Source: Actinostola sp. cb2023
Taxonomy: Eukaryota; Cnidaria; Anthozoa; Actiniaria; Actinostolidae
Direction: 5' to 3'
NCBI GenBank assembly: GCA_033675265.1
Contig: JAUJYZ010001584.1
Span: 314,501-378,500 of the forward strand
DNA length: 64,000 bases
Every line of letters starts with the position of its first letter. Position 1 is the stretch's first letter. Shown in pieces: positions 11,134 to 34,440 of the stretch. The position numbers and the translations under genes were made by a program. The notes under the pieces were generated by a model. It made no database searches. It saw only the letters and a program-made list of their open reading frames with translations, and was not told the origin of the DNA.

Positions 11134-11275
11134 CTACTTTATAACTGATGAGGGTTTATCATATAATTTCAAAACTCATAGGACAAACAAATGATTATCA
11201 TAGCTGGAAAGAGCTCGTTGGAATTAGTAAAAATGTTAAGTTTGGAAAAGATCGCTCCACAAATTACGAAATCGA
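11134..11275 (+). mobile_element. Half copy of the GAGGGTTTATCATGTAATTTC palindromic family
   Basis: It matches the left arm only of the full palindromes at 40,483-40,843 and 56,033-56,399 (GATTATCATAGCTGGAAAGA, AAGATCGCTCCACAAATTA). The right arm is missing; the 25-bp minisatellite begins where the element breaks off. Confidence 0.75.
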
Positions 11276-11286
11276 CTCTAGTCTCT

Positions 11287-11889
11287 AGATCGTCTAAGTA
11301 CGCGAACACAACTAAAATCTAAGTACGCGTAGTTGTGTTCGCGTACTTAGATTTTAGTTTCTAAGTACGCGTAGTTGTGTTCGCGTACTTAGATTTTAGT
11401 TGTGTTCGCGTTCCGGCTTAGATTTTAGTTGTGTTCGCGTACTTAGATTTTAGTTGTGTTCGCGTACTTAGATTTTAGTTGTGTTCGCGTACTTAGATTT
11501 TAGTTGTGTTCGCGTACTTAGATTTTAGTTGTGTTCGCGTACTTAGATTTTAGTTGTGTTCGCGTACTTAGATTTTAGTTGTGTTCGCGTACTTAGATTT
11601 TAGTTGTGTTCGCGTACTTAGATTTTAGTTGTTGTGTTCGCGTACTTAGATTTTAGTTGTGTTCGCGTACTTAGATTTTCAAGTTGTGTCCGCGTACTTA
11701 GATTTTAGTTGTGTTCGCGTACTTAGATTTTAGTTGTGTTCGCGTACTTAGATTTTAGTTGTGTTCGCGTACTTAGATTTTAGTTGTGTTCGCGTACTTA
11801 GATTTTAGTTGTGTTCGCGTACTTAGATTTTAGTTGTGTTCGCGTACTTAGATTTTAGTTGTGTTCGCGTACTTAGATTTTAGTTGTGT
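11287..11889. repeat. 25-bp minisatellite upstream of METTL13
   Basis: About 23 copies of a 25-base unit containing TTAGTTGTGTTCGCGTACTT. The first unit is inverted relative to the rest, so the array opens with a hairpin. It ends 90 bases before the METTL13 start codon, so it lies in the promoter or leader. Each unit carries a TCGCG CpG core. Confidence 0.9.
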
Positions 11890-11979
11890 AGTTTCCAGTC
11901 TCCTACCGAGTGCACGTGCAATAAAAATGGCGGACGAGCTGTAGCGTGAAATGTTCGCGAGTTTACCGTCTATGTAACG
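11890..11979 (+). promoter_or_regulatory. METTL13 proximal promoter / leader
   Basis: Between the minisatellite and the start codon are an E-box-type GCACGTGC (about 11,912-11,919) and AAAATGGCGGAC (about 11,923-11,934), which looks like a YY1-type initiator element. A five-codon upstream ORF (ATG 11,927, stop TAG 11,942-11,944, peptide MADEL) lies inside the YY1-like word, so it is translated only if transcription starts upstream of it. The transcription start is not visible. Confidence 0.4.
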
Positions 11980-14900
11980 ATGAATCTCTTGCCGAAATCT
12001 AAAGCACAGTTCAAAACTAAAGAGTACTGGGACAATTTTTTTCGAAAACGCCGAGAAGCGTTTGAATGGTACGGCGATTACTTCGAATTATCATCTGTTT
12101 TACACAAATATAGCAAAGTAAAGGATGATATTCTTGTACTGGGATGTGGAAACTCAAGGTTGAGCGAAGATTTGTACGATCTTGGTTATCATGGTCTAGT
12201 TAATATAGATATATCAGATGTGGTTATAAGTCAGATGAAGGACAGGAACAAAGAGAAGAGAGCTAATATGGAGTTTATCAAGATGGACATGTTAAAGGTG
12301 ATGATCACTTGACTTGATTAGTGATAGAACCATATTTTAGTGTACGTTGCACAGGCAGCCCAACCATATGTTTTGAGGCTGTTGTTTAAATAAGATTTTG
12401 CGTATCCCTTTTGGTGGGTTTCTAGTGATTTTTACTCGGGCCCAGGCCGCAGGCCGCCCGAGTTAGAAAATGCGGATTTCGGTAGTAGTAGTAGTAGTAG
12501 TTTTGTTCGGCTTCAAAATGACGAGTATGCGACGTATTTAATCGTATCCGGAGTTTCAAGATTACTCCACAGATTTGAAAAGATAAAGGAGACACAGGAC
12601 TCAAGTAGATTATGAATCTTAGTTTTGAAAGCAGCTGTAGATCTTCAAGCTATTAAAAGGTCAGGATTCTAGTTCATCGTTCAATGACTAGAAGTGGTAA
12701 AAGGACTAGAAGCTCGCTTAAAATATTTTTTTTAAAAATCAAACGCGAGGCCGTTATGGAACCATCTGACCTATGCAACCTCAAGACGTATCATGTTCGT
12801 ACTCACCGGACTAATAGTATCCCTCGTCACTCAACTGTCACTGATTGTCATGACGTCAGAGAAATTATATTGTATTGAAGAAGATGTCCTTGTTTTATTC
12901 GACGTTCGAACCGTAACTCGAACCCGAACTCGATTCCAAACTCGACGTTTCGGGATCTGAAGCTAGAGAGGGGGCCTTTACACAAACTCATCAAAATCAA
13001 ATCAATTGAACTCAAAGTCAAAAGGTAATCAAATGAACTCAAAGGCAAATCAAATGAACTCGACACATACATGTATATACATAGTCTCCCTCGTCACGCA
13101 ACTGTCAGTCATTGTCAGGTCTCTCCTCGCGCAGCTGACATTGTCCTTGTTCTTCAACCAACTGGCATTCATTTTCAAGTACTTCCTCGAACAACTGACA
13201 TTTTCCTTTTCACAATGCCCGAGTGAACGCTCATTGAGCGTCTTGTTTTATTATATATTGGGCTCCCTGTGGTAACAAATGGTATACACCCTCCCACCCT
13301 TGAAAGGTGCTGCCAGAGTTCTATTGGGTGCTAGGATACACATAGCTTGTAACAAGATTCTGGCTAGCACAATAAAGCTTCATTTATTTTTTCGAAACTC
13401 TCTTGTGGTCTAGTTGTGTTTGAGTATGAAATAATTGTTATATAATTGTAATAAATTATATATTGTAATGAATCTTGTCACCATTATTTCAGATGAGTTT
13501 CAAAGAAAACCAGTTCAACGTCATTCTAGATAAAGGAACATTGGATGCTATTTTTGTCAGTGAAGATGCAGAAGTTGTCTCTGATGTCAATCAAATGTTT
13601 TCCGAAATACAGAGAGTACTCCAAACCAATGGTCGATATATTTGCATCACTCTAGTGCAAGAACACATTCTTGATCAATTATTGTCACATTTTTCAAATG
13701 GTTGGTTCATCAGAGTTCATTATGTTGAAACAAATTCCCCTTTACCTGTTTTTGCTTTTATTTTCACAAAGACAAACTTTTCAGGTAAGATTCCAAACAT
13801 GGCGACCAATTTGAATAACCATTGTTCCCGACTGACCAGCCTCTCACAGGTGAGAACGCTTGAACATGAGGCCAATCAGTCAAAGAACAATGGTTATTCA
13901 AATTGGTCGCCATGTTCGGAATCGGTGTATACAACTGCATGTTTCAATTATACATGATGTATGTCTGAATCCACTGTATTTACATGTGCATGCATGGTAT
14001 AATTGAAGGTGTCTGTGTAAAACCTATGCATAACATATATAGTGATCTCTGATCAAAATCTAAATTCTCCTTGAGGCTCTTCTAACTCCACAGGAGACTT
14101 TGGATTTTGATCACAAGACACTTACACTCTTCATGAACATACCTCTTAAATTGTTTTCATCATCATCATCATCAGACCATAAATAGAGGTTATTTACTCT
14201 TTGGGAGGTCCGCGGATAGGGAAAAACTGTGCCCAAGGTCTTGAGTATACGGACTGAGGCCGTATACTGAGGTCCGTTTTCAAGGCTGAGGCCAGTAAAT
14301 AGCTTATTTATTTATTTCCTTGTTATTTTTTGCCAACTGCCAGCCATGACTACTCAAATCGTGAACTGCAAAAAATAAAATGGAAAAAAAAGCACACAAC
14401 AAACAAACAAAATAGAAAGATTTTTCCCCCTTCAAATTGTGTTATTGAAGGGCAGTCTGGTATGCTAGGATACCGGACCATGGTCAGATATAGAAATTCT
14501 GCCCGTTTCAACAACCAATCAGAACGCGCGATTTCTTAGGATACCGGAACGGATAAAAATAGTCATAATTATTTGCAGGGGCAGATGTTGGTTCATTTCC
14601 AAAGATTCTTGAGTTGTGTTTTGATGACAAGATACAAAGGGTGACAACAGTCTCGGACATTAAAAGTGCCATTCAAAGTAAACAGGAATATGCACTGGTC
14701 AAGCAGTCATTACGTGAGTTTATAAGTTCCACCTAATAGAGTACTAAAGTGTGACGTCACGAAACAATTAACTTTGCTTTTATAAATTTTTGATTTCCTT
14801 AATTTGCCTTAACAAATCACTGTATTTTCGGCTCCGTTCCTAAAGTTAAGAATGGAGCCGAAAATACAGTGATTTGTTAAGGCAAATTATATATTCAACT

Positions 14901-17900
14901 GGCCATATCTCGACCGCTATTTAACCGATTGTCATAAAAATTGGTGTGTGAACTTCTTTCATGATATTCTATCTGAACTGGAAATAAAAAATATAAAAGC
15001 AAAAAATATTTTTTATGACGTCATGACTTTAGTAGTACTCTATTGTAGCTTACAATTCAAAGTAGGTCCTCGTTATTTATCAGGTGCTACACGTAAGTGA
15101 ACATTGCTTTTCAGAACTTTCCACAAGCAGACACTTGGTCCCAAGCATGAGCCATTATTATTAATTATTCTCATTATATTTGGGTTTATTGCTTGGTTTC
15201 CCAGGGGGGGTACTCAGGGGTATCAGTGACGGGGAGGTGCGAAGGCTTTTTTTGGGTTTGAAATTCGCGGCTTGGGACTTTTTTGGGGTTTTCATTTTTC
15301 TGGTGGCCTTTTTTTGATATAAAGATTTTGTCAAGGACTTTTTTTGGGGTTGATAAAAATGATATCCTACCGTTCTCGATTTTATGCGCAGAAAAATTGG
15401 ACTTTTTTTGGGTTACGATTTTGGGCCGTTGGACATTTTTTGGGTCTTGTTTTCGCGTAATGGACTTTTTTTGGGTTAAAATGTTTGGCCTCATTCGCAC
15501 CTCCCCGTCACTGATACCGCTGAGTACCCCCCCTGGGCTTGGTTTCAATCAGCTGATAAAACTCCTTGAATCTCATTATTTGCCTTCAAATGATGCAAAC
15601 ACTACCCTCCATGTGCTATCAAGCAGAGAGTATTCTATTGAAAAGATGCAATTCATGCTGATGGAAATTCCTCACGAGAGCGGAAATGACGTCTAATGAA
15701 ATCAAGCAATAGAGTAAATTATTAATGAGTTTTAGAAGTATAGTCAGATGGATTTCTATTTTCCCATTTGTTAGGTTTCACACTGTTGTATAAATGATAA
15801 CCACATAAATACATGTAATGTCATTATTGAAATGATGAGGTGCGTACGTACATTTGTACCATAACTTATGTACTGTTTAATAAACGAGCAGGAGTATTTT
15901 ATTGGGTTTAAAACCACGAGGCGAAGCCGAGTGGTTTTAGACCCGATAAAACACGATCTGCGAGTTTATTGGACAGCTTCAAAAACGATCTTCCAAAATA
16001 AAACATTTCGGATGATTTCAGTAAAAAACAGCAAGGAAAACACAAACATAGCAGTATCGTGTTGCTTCTAATGCCTCACACATGCGCACCGATACTACTA
16101 ATACTCTCAAAAAGATCCCACATTTGAACAACGGTCCGAAAGTGTGATCAAAGAGCGATATTTCCGGACAACATATATGTCGTCCCGTACAGGGAACAGG
16201 GAGGTCAATGATATGACACCAATATGAGACCTTCCCTTATTAGTATTCTTTATGTAAAGAATACTTAATAAAGCCATCCTCATTAGAATTCTTTATATAT
16301 AAAGAATACTAATAAGCAGTGCATTACCGGGTATAAAGGTGGATTTCGTCCTTCTGATTGGACGAATTGCTCATTAATTATGCATGAGTTTTTGAAAGTT
16401 ATATGATACATTACCTTATCATTTCAATAATGACGTTATTATTATTATAATAACAATATATTATAATAATAATAATATTTTATTATATATTAATATAATA
16501 ATAATAATAATAACTTTATTTATTTCTTTAAAGCACATTCCATCAAAAATCTCAATGCTCTTTACAAAAGTAAATGATGATGATGTACGGTATTTATCAA
16601 TGCTTGTATTGTTATTTTTGCTTAAGGTAAATTTAATCCAGGAAACAGTTTTAGTCTAGAACTTTGGAGTTCAGAAACAACTGATGGAGTGGGACACAGA
16701 GAGCCCAGATACACCTTGACTGTGGTAGACTTACCACCAAGTCTGTCTCACAGTGGATTATATGCTATTTTTATTGTTCCACAAGGTAAGACAGGTGAAG
16801 TCACTTCAATCTTATTTTTTAGGGTGTGCTCTAGATAGCATGTTTTGGGTAAGGGTGTGCCACCATGCATGACCCCAAAAACCTTAGTACCCTGGCCTAT
16901 CCCAGACCTAAGCTTGAAAATCAATACCCAATCTCAGACCTATAGCTCGAAATCAATACCCTATCCCAGACCTTAGCTGCAAATAAAAGTTTGTGACCAA
17001 TTTGAAGCTAAGAATTATTATATTTCCACTACGATCATTTATAAACATTAGAGATCTTCAAAATACTCTTAAAAATGATGATATTAATACTTGGTTCGCT
17101 GTAAAAAAAAAAAAACCTATCCCAGTGCAAATGGGCAAAATATAAACACTATCCCAGACCTATTAAAGAAGCCTGAAAACCTGGGGGACTTTCATGAGGC
17201 CCCTAGCTACAATGTATATCAAGTACCCTCCACCCTTTGGCCTCTCGTAAGGTAGCCAAGTCAGTCACTCCATCAGTTGGAGTAATGGTTGAACCAATCA
17301 CTCGCTCACTTGGATGGTCAAGTCAGGTCATTCAGCACAGCTTTTGAAAAGTGAAGTATATAGTAATACACATGTATCCATAATAATATTATTTCTTTGA
17401 AAGGTCGTGAAACTGACTGGTGCTTCTCATCAGAAGAAGGTCGTAAAGACCTCGCATCTACAGCTAAATATCAAAGACTGGTAGTAGTTACATTGCATAG
17501 AGGTCATCAGTATGAAAGCATTGAGACAATAAAACAAGAATTGTCTGCTAAAGCCATGGATTTAGCACCTGAAGGAGTCACTAACGAAAACCTGGTAAGT
17601 CTACTAGACATGCTAAGACCATTGACCAGTGAGAATATAGTCTTTGAGAAAATTATATTATTTTATTACATTTAATAAATATAAACAATGCTACAAGGAC
17701 CAGACATGATTGATGCTGTCAGTGCTTCCAGAACGTCTACTGACAGCATTACACATGCACATACATCTTGTTATGTAACAAGGCATTCTCGTACCCAGAC
17801 CCTTCTCAGCTTTCTAACGAAGAACCGAAGCCTGGCTCTGGTAAGAGACAAACCGGAAGACCCAGATTCTAGGTCGTCAGATATGTGTATGCTCATTATT

Positions 17901-20900
17901 TTCTAACTTCCAGTGACAAAATGGCAGACTTCAGCAAAGTTCTCGCCAATGCTCAAACAAAACTTCATCTATTTTGAGCATGCGCATATCTGAGGACCTA
18001 GAATCTGGGTCTTCCGGTTTGACTCTTACCAGAGCCTTTGATTTTTCATTAGAAAGCTGAGAAGGGTCTGGGTACAAGAATGGTAACGAGGTACTTTATT
18101 TTACACTTCTACAATCTATATGGACTAACGAGCCTTTCAGGGCCCACCTGTTAATACAGTATTTATTGTACAGGTCCCTTTCCTGTCTGCTGGTGGTGAT
18201 ATTGGTATTCGTGAAACCCTGGAAAAAGGACACAGCGAAGTGAATGGTGATTATGTAATAGAAGATGTGTTTGGCGAAGGAAGTGAAAAGATTAGACATC
18301 TTGTGTTTCTTGATAACCCTGATGTTATTCAGTCAGAAGCAAAGATTAAAACAGGTATTTAGACAAGTGTAGTGTCCTATTACAGGCTGCATTATATGAC
18401 CCAATCAGTAGACTAAATGTATAGTCCGACTGTATGTGAAACAACAGCAGTCTTTATATTCATTGATTAGCATTGAATATATTTTATTGATTTATTAGCA
18501 ATATCGTAATTTGATTGTCTTTTTTATAAATGGAAACTACTGTAGCAAGTACACAGTATGGGCTGCGTTGGCGTATAATAATGATAAATTCAATGTTTAG
18601 AAATATATAACTGTTACACTGTAAAAAAAGTAGTAACTGATATTTCGAGCCTTATATTAGCCCTTCGAATGTCTTTTTTATTTGTTGTAAATACTCATTA
18701 TTATTATTTTCTTATCTTGTATTTGTTACTTGTAAAAAAAAAAAATTAATATGCAATTCAGCCTTTTGGTTACTACATGTAAGTATTATTATTTTATACC
18801 ATATCATTAATAATTCATGAGGAAAACACAATATTAAGCAGAGTTTACAAGTATTTCGATACACATTTATTTATACATTATTGTCTTCATATTATGTACA
18901 ATGTCTTTATTTAAACACGATTAGAATTAAAGGTGGTGCTTGTGGGGTCGTGTACAAAACAATGTATAGACTTTAACTTTGATTTTCTTGGCCAAACTTA
19001 CTGGTATCTTTAATATGATAAGTACGATACAATATTCACAACCATACTATATGGGAATCAATAAATTATTATTAAATTTAAATGTCTTGCCTATGGCTCG
19101 ACATTGTAATTTCCATACATTATGGCTTCTCATATTGTATCTATTACTAATAAACCATTCATACTGTCAGTAGTCACAGTCCATTCAATACAATCCTGCT
19201 TTCCCCTGATAGTGATGATGACTCAGCAGTTTATAGATTATAATCATGCAGGCCTTTCTCTATTGAGATATATAAACAATTTAAAGTAATATCTATACAT
19301 ATAGCATGTACTGTAATAATTATTATTGATATTTTTCAGATCCAATCAGTACAAAAGGGAGAAAAGGAAAAACCAAACGAAAGACAGAAAGCCGAGTGGA
19401 CCATTCATACTTGATAGGAAGACACCTGCAAGGAATAGCTGCAGGACTGGCATTTGTTGATGGGTTATTTGATCAAGGTACAACTAGAATTCAATATTAC
19501 CAGTCATACTGCCCTTATATACACCCACTGGCTTATAAAGACTTGTCTTTTTATCATGGGCAGCCCTTCAATTCTCACTGGACATTGTGAATAAAATGTA
19601 CATGTAAATGGTCGTGGTTAACTAAGTTCCCTGTCACAATAAACAGGGTTTTCATCACAGGAAGCCCAAGCTCTGTTCTTGTGGCCGTTACAAAGAAATG
19701 TATGTGAAACTCACCTGAAGTGTTGCTTGTTGTTCTTTTGCCCTGGTAGCAGTTTCAGCTCATTTGGGGGGAACACATTGGCAGCTAAAAGGGACTAAAA
19801 GTGGTCCAAATGAGCTGAAACTGCTACCAGGGCAAAAGAACACAACAAGCAACACTCCATGTGAGTTTCAAAGCGATTACTTTTAGATTACTCTCAAAAA
19901 TGCAGTTTATATATTTTCACATACATTTCTTTATAACGGCCACAAGAACAGAGCTTGGGCTTCCTGTGTCTTCATCACATGCCTGCTGTAAGCCAGTACT
20001 TTTTAGTGGTAGCCTGCTACTCAAAAGTGACAACTCTAATTGGTTATCAACCATGGCAGGAGTCCATGTTGTCATGAAATGGCTGCATAAAACCCTGGCT
20101 GGGTGGGAGACTGGTGACTACTTTAGGGAAATTGGATCAATTACATGTCGTTCAAAAAAACTCAGCAATACAATGATACTGTTGATAAAGTCATGGACTG
20201 TTCAATTGTTTGACAGGCTCCAAGAAAGCAGGCCTTTTGGTTGGTTTAGGTGGAGGGAGTCTGGCCATGTTCATTCATGAATTCTACCCCCAGGTATAAA
20301 TAAATAAATAAATAAGTGATATTTGCCAATGATAAAAGTACTTGCAACAATATATTAGATTGACTACCAACACATTGAAGTGAATCTTCAAAAGCTGTGC
20401 CAATTCTTCCAATGCAAAAGTGCATTACACCCTACTGCTTTGATGCTAATTGAGCCAGTTACTCAACAACCTTGTGACAACCTAGGAACTGTCAGCCACA
20501 AAACAATAAGTATTATCACATCCCTTAGCTACAGTATGTAATAATTTGACCATTTAAATAACTGTGTTTAGATCATTCTTGATGCTATTGAGATTGACCC
20601 CGTTGTAGTCCATATTGCCAAAAAGTGGTTTGAATGCAAAGAAGATGATCGGCTGCAAATAATCACCGAAGATGGACTGCAATTTATAAAAACACAAGCA
20701 CTAACAAAAGGTATGAGCAATGATATACAGAGAAAGAAAATATGGAAAAATAAAATTTGTTTGGGGAGACATTATGTTTTAGTTAGAGAACTCCAACTCA
20801 AATGGTTAGGTTAACTTTAAGCTAAACTACATACTAGACGGTATGCAACTGTTTCATTCTAGAGTCCATTTATCACATTATCATACTTGACATCAATGAG

Positions 20901-21571
20901 ACAGACGAGTTACATGGGGTGCTTGGTCCTCCTATTGGCTTCTTGGACCCAGGATTTCTTTGCAAAGTTAAGAAGCTACTTCACAAACAAGGTACATATA
21001 TATAAAATGTCTGTTCTTTATTTATACATGTATCTCCTTCAGTCATTCCTTTGTTGTCAAGCAATGCTACTATCTTTTAGCAGACATGTAGATTGCTAAT
21101 AATAAATAATGATACTATCCTTCTTTTGGAAGTACTTCGCACCATGTGATGAAAATGAAAATGAAGAAGACTAATAATTCTTTGCACAGCTGTTTATCAC
21201 ATGACAGGTTGATTGAGTTCATCAGAACATGTATCGCCCAACCTAGCTTGTTCCTCCCCACCCTCCCCGCTCCTACAAAATGATAAAATTGCATTAAATC
21301 CCTTGTAGGTGTTCTCACCATCGACTTTGGATGTAAAAACAAAGGTCTTCACACTAAACTCCTCAAAGACATACAAAGTGTGTTTAGTGGAGTCTACATT
21401 CTTAAGATACAAGGCCTTGTAAATGAAATTGTATTTGCTGTACAGCAAGAATCCAAGGTAACGCATATAAAGAAATCTGTTGAGGATTTGCAGAAGTTTG
21501 GAGAAACCTCAAAACAATGGAACGAAGACACAGATCTGTGTGACGTTATGAAGAACCTAAAGATTCTGTGA
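11980..21571 (+). CDS. METTL13: METTL13, dual methyltransferase of eEF1A
   Basis: Eleven exons with GT..AG borders join in phase to 673 residues (human 699): 11,980-12,297; 13,493-13,784; 14,579-14,713; 16,627-16,785; 17,404-17,594; 18,174-18,354; 19,340-19,477; 20,217-20,293; 20,572-20,710; 20,863-20,991; 21,309-21,571. The start [11 protein letters not shown] matches the family N-terminus. The N-terminal methyltransferase shows motif [10 protein letters not shown] (about residues 51-59), the acidic loop VNIDIS (74-79) and LDKGTLDAI (118-126). The C-terminal spermidine-synthase-like fold shows [13 protein letters not shown] (about 478-490) and DAIEIDP (501-507). By family knowledge, one domain methylates Lys55 of eEF1A and the other its N-terminus, in the cytosol. 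It converges with ILF2. Introns 2, 3, 5 and 7 hold palindromic transposons. Identity is secure; exon edges are inferred from frame and consensus. Confidence 0.95.
12421..13300. other. METTL13 intron 1 content
   Basis: Intron sequence with a short GTA run (12,483-12,500), CGAACTCGATTCCAAACTCG-type words (about 12,905-12,950), a CACAGGCAGCCCAACC motif at 12,349 and its inverse TTGGGCTCCCTGTGG at 13,259. These two could be the ends of one element, but I see no target-site duplication. No exon seen. Confidence 0.4.
13785..13929. mobile_element. Palindromic MITE at the METTL13 exon 2 donor
   Basis: This is the same family as 5,639-5,800. The arms contain CATGGCGACCAATTTGAATAA and its complement. 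The right end reads CGGAATCGGTGTA. On the left, the terminal repeat runs up to within a few bases of the splice donor, so exon 2 ends directly in GTAAGATTCCAAACATGG. Confidence 0.8.
14039..14129. repeat. Inverted repeat, GTGATCTCTGATCAAAATC type
   Basis: The inner part of the family seen complete at 33,510-33,655 and 49,495-49,634 (AAATTCTCCTTGAG). The outer GGGCTCCCTGCAAGAAC arms are missing here. Confidence 0.65.
14738..15041. mobile_element. Palindromic MITE with inner perfect stem, METTL13 intron 3
   Basis: The outer ends are TAGAGTACTAAAGT and AGTAGTACTCTA, with TGACGTCA-like words next to both. Inside, arms of about 40 bases (CACTGTATTTTCGGCTCC and complement, 14,796-14,888) form a near-perfect hairpin. 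Confidence 0.8.
15201..15536. mobile_element. Mutator-like MITE with 10-bp target duplication
   Basis: Terminal repeats CCAGGGGGGGTACTCAG and ACTGATACC..CCCCCCTGG surround a T/G-rich inside. The exact 10-bp duplication GCTTGGTTTC flanks it (15,191-15,200 and 15,537-15,546), pointing to a Mutator-type transposase. A sister copy is at 50,461-50,794. Confidence 0.85.
15547..16620. other. METTL13 intron 3, rest
   Basis: The words CAAACACTACCCTCC and GTGCTATCAAGCA (15,597-15,630) recur near 22,435-22,460, so this is a dispersed repeat fragment and not an exon. AAACCACGAGGCGAAGCCGAGTGG-like hairpin text lies at 15,911-15,945. A stem TTAGTATTCTTTA..TAAAGAATACTAA is at about 16,238-16,313. An AT microsatellite lies at 16,437-16,520. 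Confidence 0.45.
16837..17215. repeat. Degenerate repeat with CCTATCCCAGACC words
   Basis: CCTATCCCAGACCT occurs several times in both spaced and tandem form inside METTL13 intron 4. No ORF. Probably part of a satellite-like element. Confidence 0.5.
17784..18082. mobile_element. Palindromic MITE, CATTCTCGTACCCAGACC family (long form)
   Basis: Arms of over 90 bases start CATTCTCGTACCCAGACCC. The flanks GTAACAAGG (17,775-17,783) and GTAACGAGG (18,083-18,091) are a 9-bp target duplication with one change. A miniature 82-bp version with the same ends is at 55,117-55,198. It lies in METTL13 intron 5. Confidence 0.85.
18400..19320. other. METTL13 intron 6, nothing recognised
   Basis: AT-rich intron with poly-A tracts. 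A short AT-rich ORF is chance. No element that I can name. Confidence 0.45.
19656..19968. mobile_element. Palindromic MITE with CACAGGAAGCCCAAGC ends
   Basis: The outer ends are CACAGGAAGCCCAAGCTCTG and complement. An inner stem (CCTGGTAGCAGTTTCAGCTC and complement) closes on a short loop near 19,780. Flanks TTTTCAT / TCTTCAT may be a 7-bp target duplication with one change. It lies in METTL13 intron 7. Confidence 0.8.
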
Positions 21572-21956
21572 CAAACTATTTCAATAACAGTTTTTTTCTC
21601 AGTTTCTAAAGTACAAAAGACAAGATAAAGATTGAACAAAAAGGAGCATTGAATCTGACAAGACATTGTACATTGGAGAAATTAATTTACTAAATAATAT
21701 CAACAACATTTTACATACTAAAAATATGTTTTTGTATGGGGGTAGGGACAAGAGATTCTGGTGTGGAGGGGGCGGGACTGTACAGCACAAATACATACAT
21801 GTACATGACAGTACTAGAACTTCTAAAGACATTGCAGAGTCAAAATAACAGAATAGATACATGTATATGTAACTGACTATCACATGGTAACATTCATACA
21901 GTGCAGCAGTTACTGCTAGTTACTAATTTATACATCAGTGACATGTATGGTACATT
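21572..21956. other. Spacer between convergent METTL13 and ILF2
   Basis: 385 bases hold both 3' ends. I see no exact AATAAA on either strand in a clear position. A GGGGGCGGGA-type word lies at about 21,768. The 3' UTRs probably overlap or abut. Confidence 0.5.
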
Positions 21957-32614
<10,658 letters not shown>

Positions 32615-33509
32615 GGCTTGAAAGAAAACACCTTGTTTTAATAATCAATAGTTTGTAACATATTGAAGGATATCTCTCTATTACACAAATATAGTCTGGT
32701 TAAAGATTCTGTAAATGTAGTCACTACAGGCATAATATAAACTACATGTCACTGACTATGGTTAAATAATGTTAGACGCAGCAACAGCAAACAGCAACCA
32801 GTGCATTTTTTTTGAAAAAAAGGAAATTCTATGCAGGTATTTAATTGCTGAATAGCTAAAATATCTTAAAATCAAACGTCTCCTTGACCTTGGTGTTGAA
32901 AACATTGTGATACACCAAAACTATGGATTTTTGATAAAAAAGAACAAGAATGGTGAAAAAATGGCAAGAAAGTTGAGGATTTAATCTATCACAATAGTTT
33001 GAACATGCTAGTAGAGTGTGTAGTTACATACCAAGTGTCAAAGAACACAAAACAAGAGAGGACATATAAACAAAAGTTTTAATTTTTCAACTTCCGAATT
33101 CATACAAATAGGTTACTTTTCTGATGAAGTAACTTCTGGTTTTGTTATTACCAGTCCACAACATATTGTTGCCCGCTCCGAGCTGTTAATTTAATTTAAT
33201 CCATTTTCACTGCATAAACTTGTAACATAAAAAATAGCAAACATAAATACATAAAAATAAGTTGATAATTGAAGAAAATAATACTATTTTTTATTTATTA
33301 TTTCTCTTGCATGATTCATTTCCCTGTATTTTTGAAACTGAAGTGAAACTTGTGAAAAGACATCAGAGTGGAATACGTTTGTGAAAGTGTTCACTATTCG
33401 TCACGTTGAAAAGAAATGAATGACCAATCAGAGAGCGCCGTACTCATGCTAATTTGCATATCCTCAGTTTTCTTTTGAATGCGATAAGAAAGCCGATATG
33501 ACAACTAAT

Positions 33510-33655
33510 AATTGAAGGTCTCCCTGCAAGAACGGAGTACCGTAAGTGACTTGTGATCAAAACCCAAATTCTCCTTGAAATTCAAAGAATCTTGAGGAGA
33601 ATTCAAATTTTGATCAGAGATCACTTACATTGTTTTTGCAGGGAGCCCTTCAATT
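33510..33655. mobile_element. Palindromic MITE, AATTGAAGG...CCTGCAAGAAC ends
   Basis: Nearly perfect 146-bp palindrome. Siblings are at 49,495-49,634 and (inner part) 14,039-14,129. It lies upstream of the ILF2 coding start, in its probable leader intron. Confidence 0.85.
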
Positions 33656-34305
33656 GACAGCCACGGCAAATAGAATGGGTTGGCTTAGTACTCAGGCCGA
33701 AATAAAAGCACAATGTATTAGTATGTAAGGCCCTGTTTACTGGGGTCAACTCTATATTGTTCGCGTATTCCCTGTGCATGATAAAACAATAGAATTGTCC
33801 CTATACTGCTGCAGTTCTCTCTCTCATGCAAACAAGGCCTTAGTATATAATATACATTTTGCAAAGTTAAAATATTTTTGTGGCTGCAGTATTAAAAGTT
33901 ATTAGTTGTAACTTATATGGGTTTAGATGGGCATTGGCACATTGGGAATGAATGCTAATGAAGCAAAAGTATGGTCTGAGCTCTTTTGGGTGATCGCTTA
34001 CGGGAGGTTCAATCTATGTAAATGGATGGCGTACATACAAACTTGATATATTCCAGTTTCTTAATCGCAAACGACAAAATGATTATGTTTTCTCGATGAT
34101 TCATACTCGACAACAAACCAATGAAACTTTGTCGTTTGTGGTGACAATAACTTACTCAATAGACTTTAAGCTTAATAAGCTTAACTTTCTTATTTCCATT
34201 CTGCTTACTTCTAATCAATGATATACGCAATAACTTAACAGCTACATGGTTCTAGATACTACAATAACATGTCTACTAACTGCCTGTTGTTAATAAAGGA
34301 CTTAC

Positions 34306-34440
34306 CTTACGAATAAAAAGGAATAAAAGACAGTGCTTTAGAACTAAAGACCAAGGAACTAGACGCCGGTCAAACAACACATGGACAACATCCGGGAACT
34401 TTTCATAAAACGAAACCACAGCAAGCCCGGTTCTGTCAAC
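34306..34440 (-). other. Probable ILF2 5' untranslated exon
   Basis: On the minus strand a strong donor AAG|GTAAGT ends at 34,306. The coding exon 1 of ILF2 is preceded by a good acceptor (TTTTCTTTCAAG, just above 32,616) only two bases before its ATG, so a separate leader exon is needed. The upper edge is a guess. Confidence 0.45.

Noticed and set aside
15541..15696. Possible extra METTL13 exon ([18 protein letters not shown])
   Set aside because: Exons at 14,713 and 16,627 already join in phase as in orthologues, and part of the text recurs near 22,440 as a repeat.
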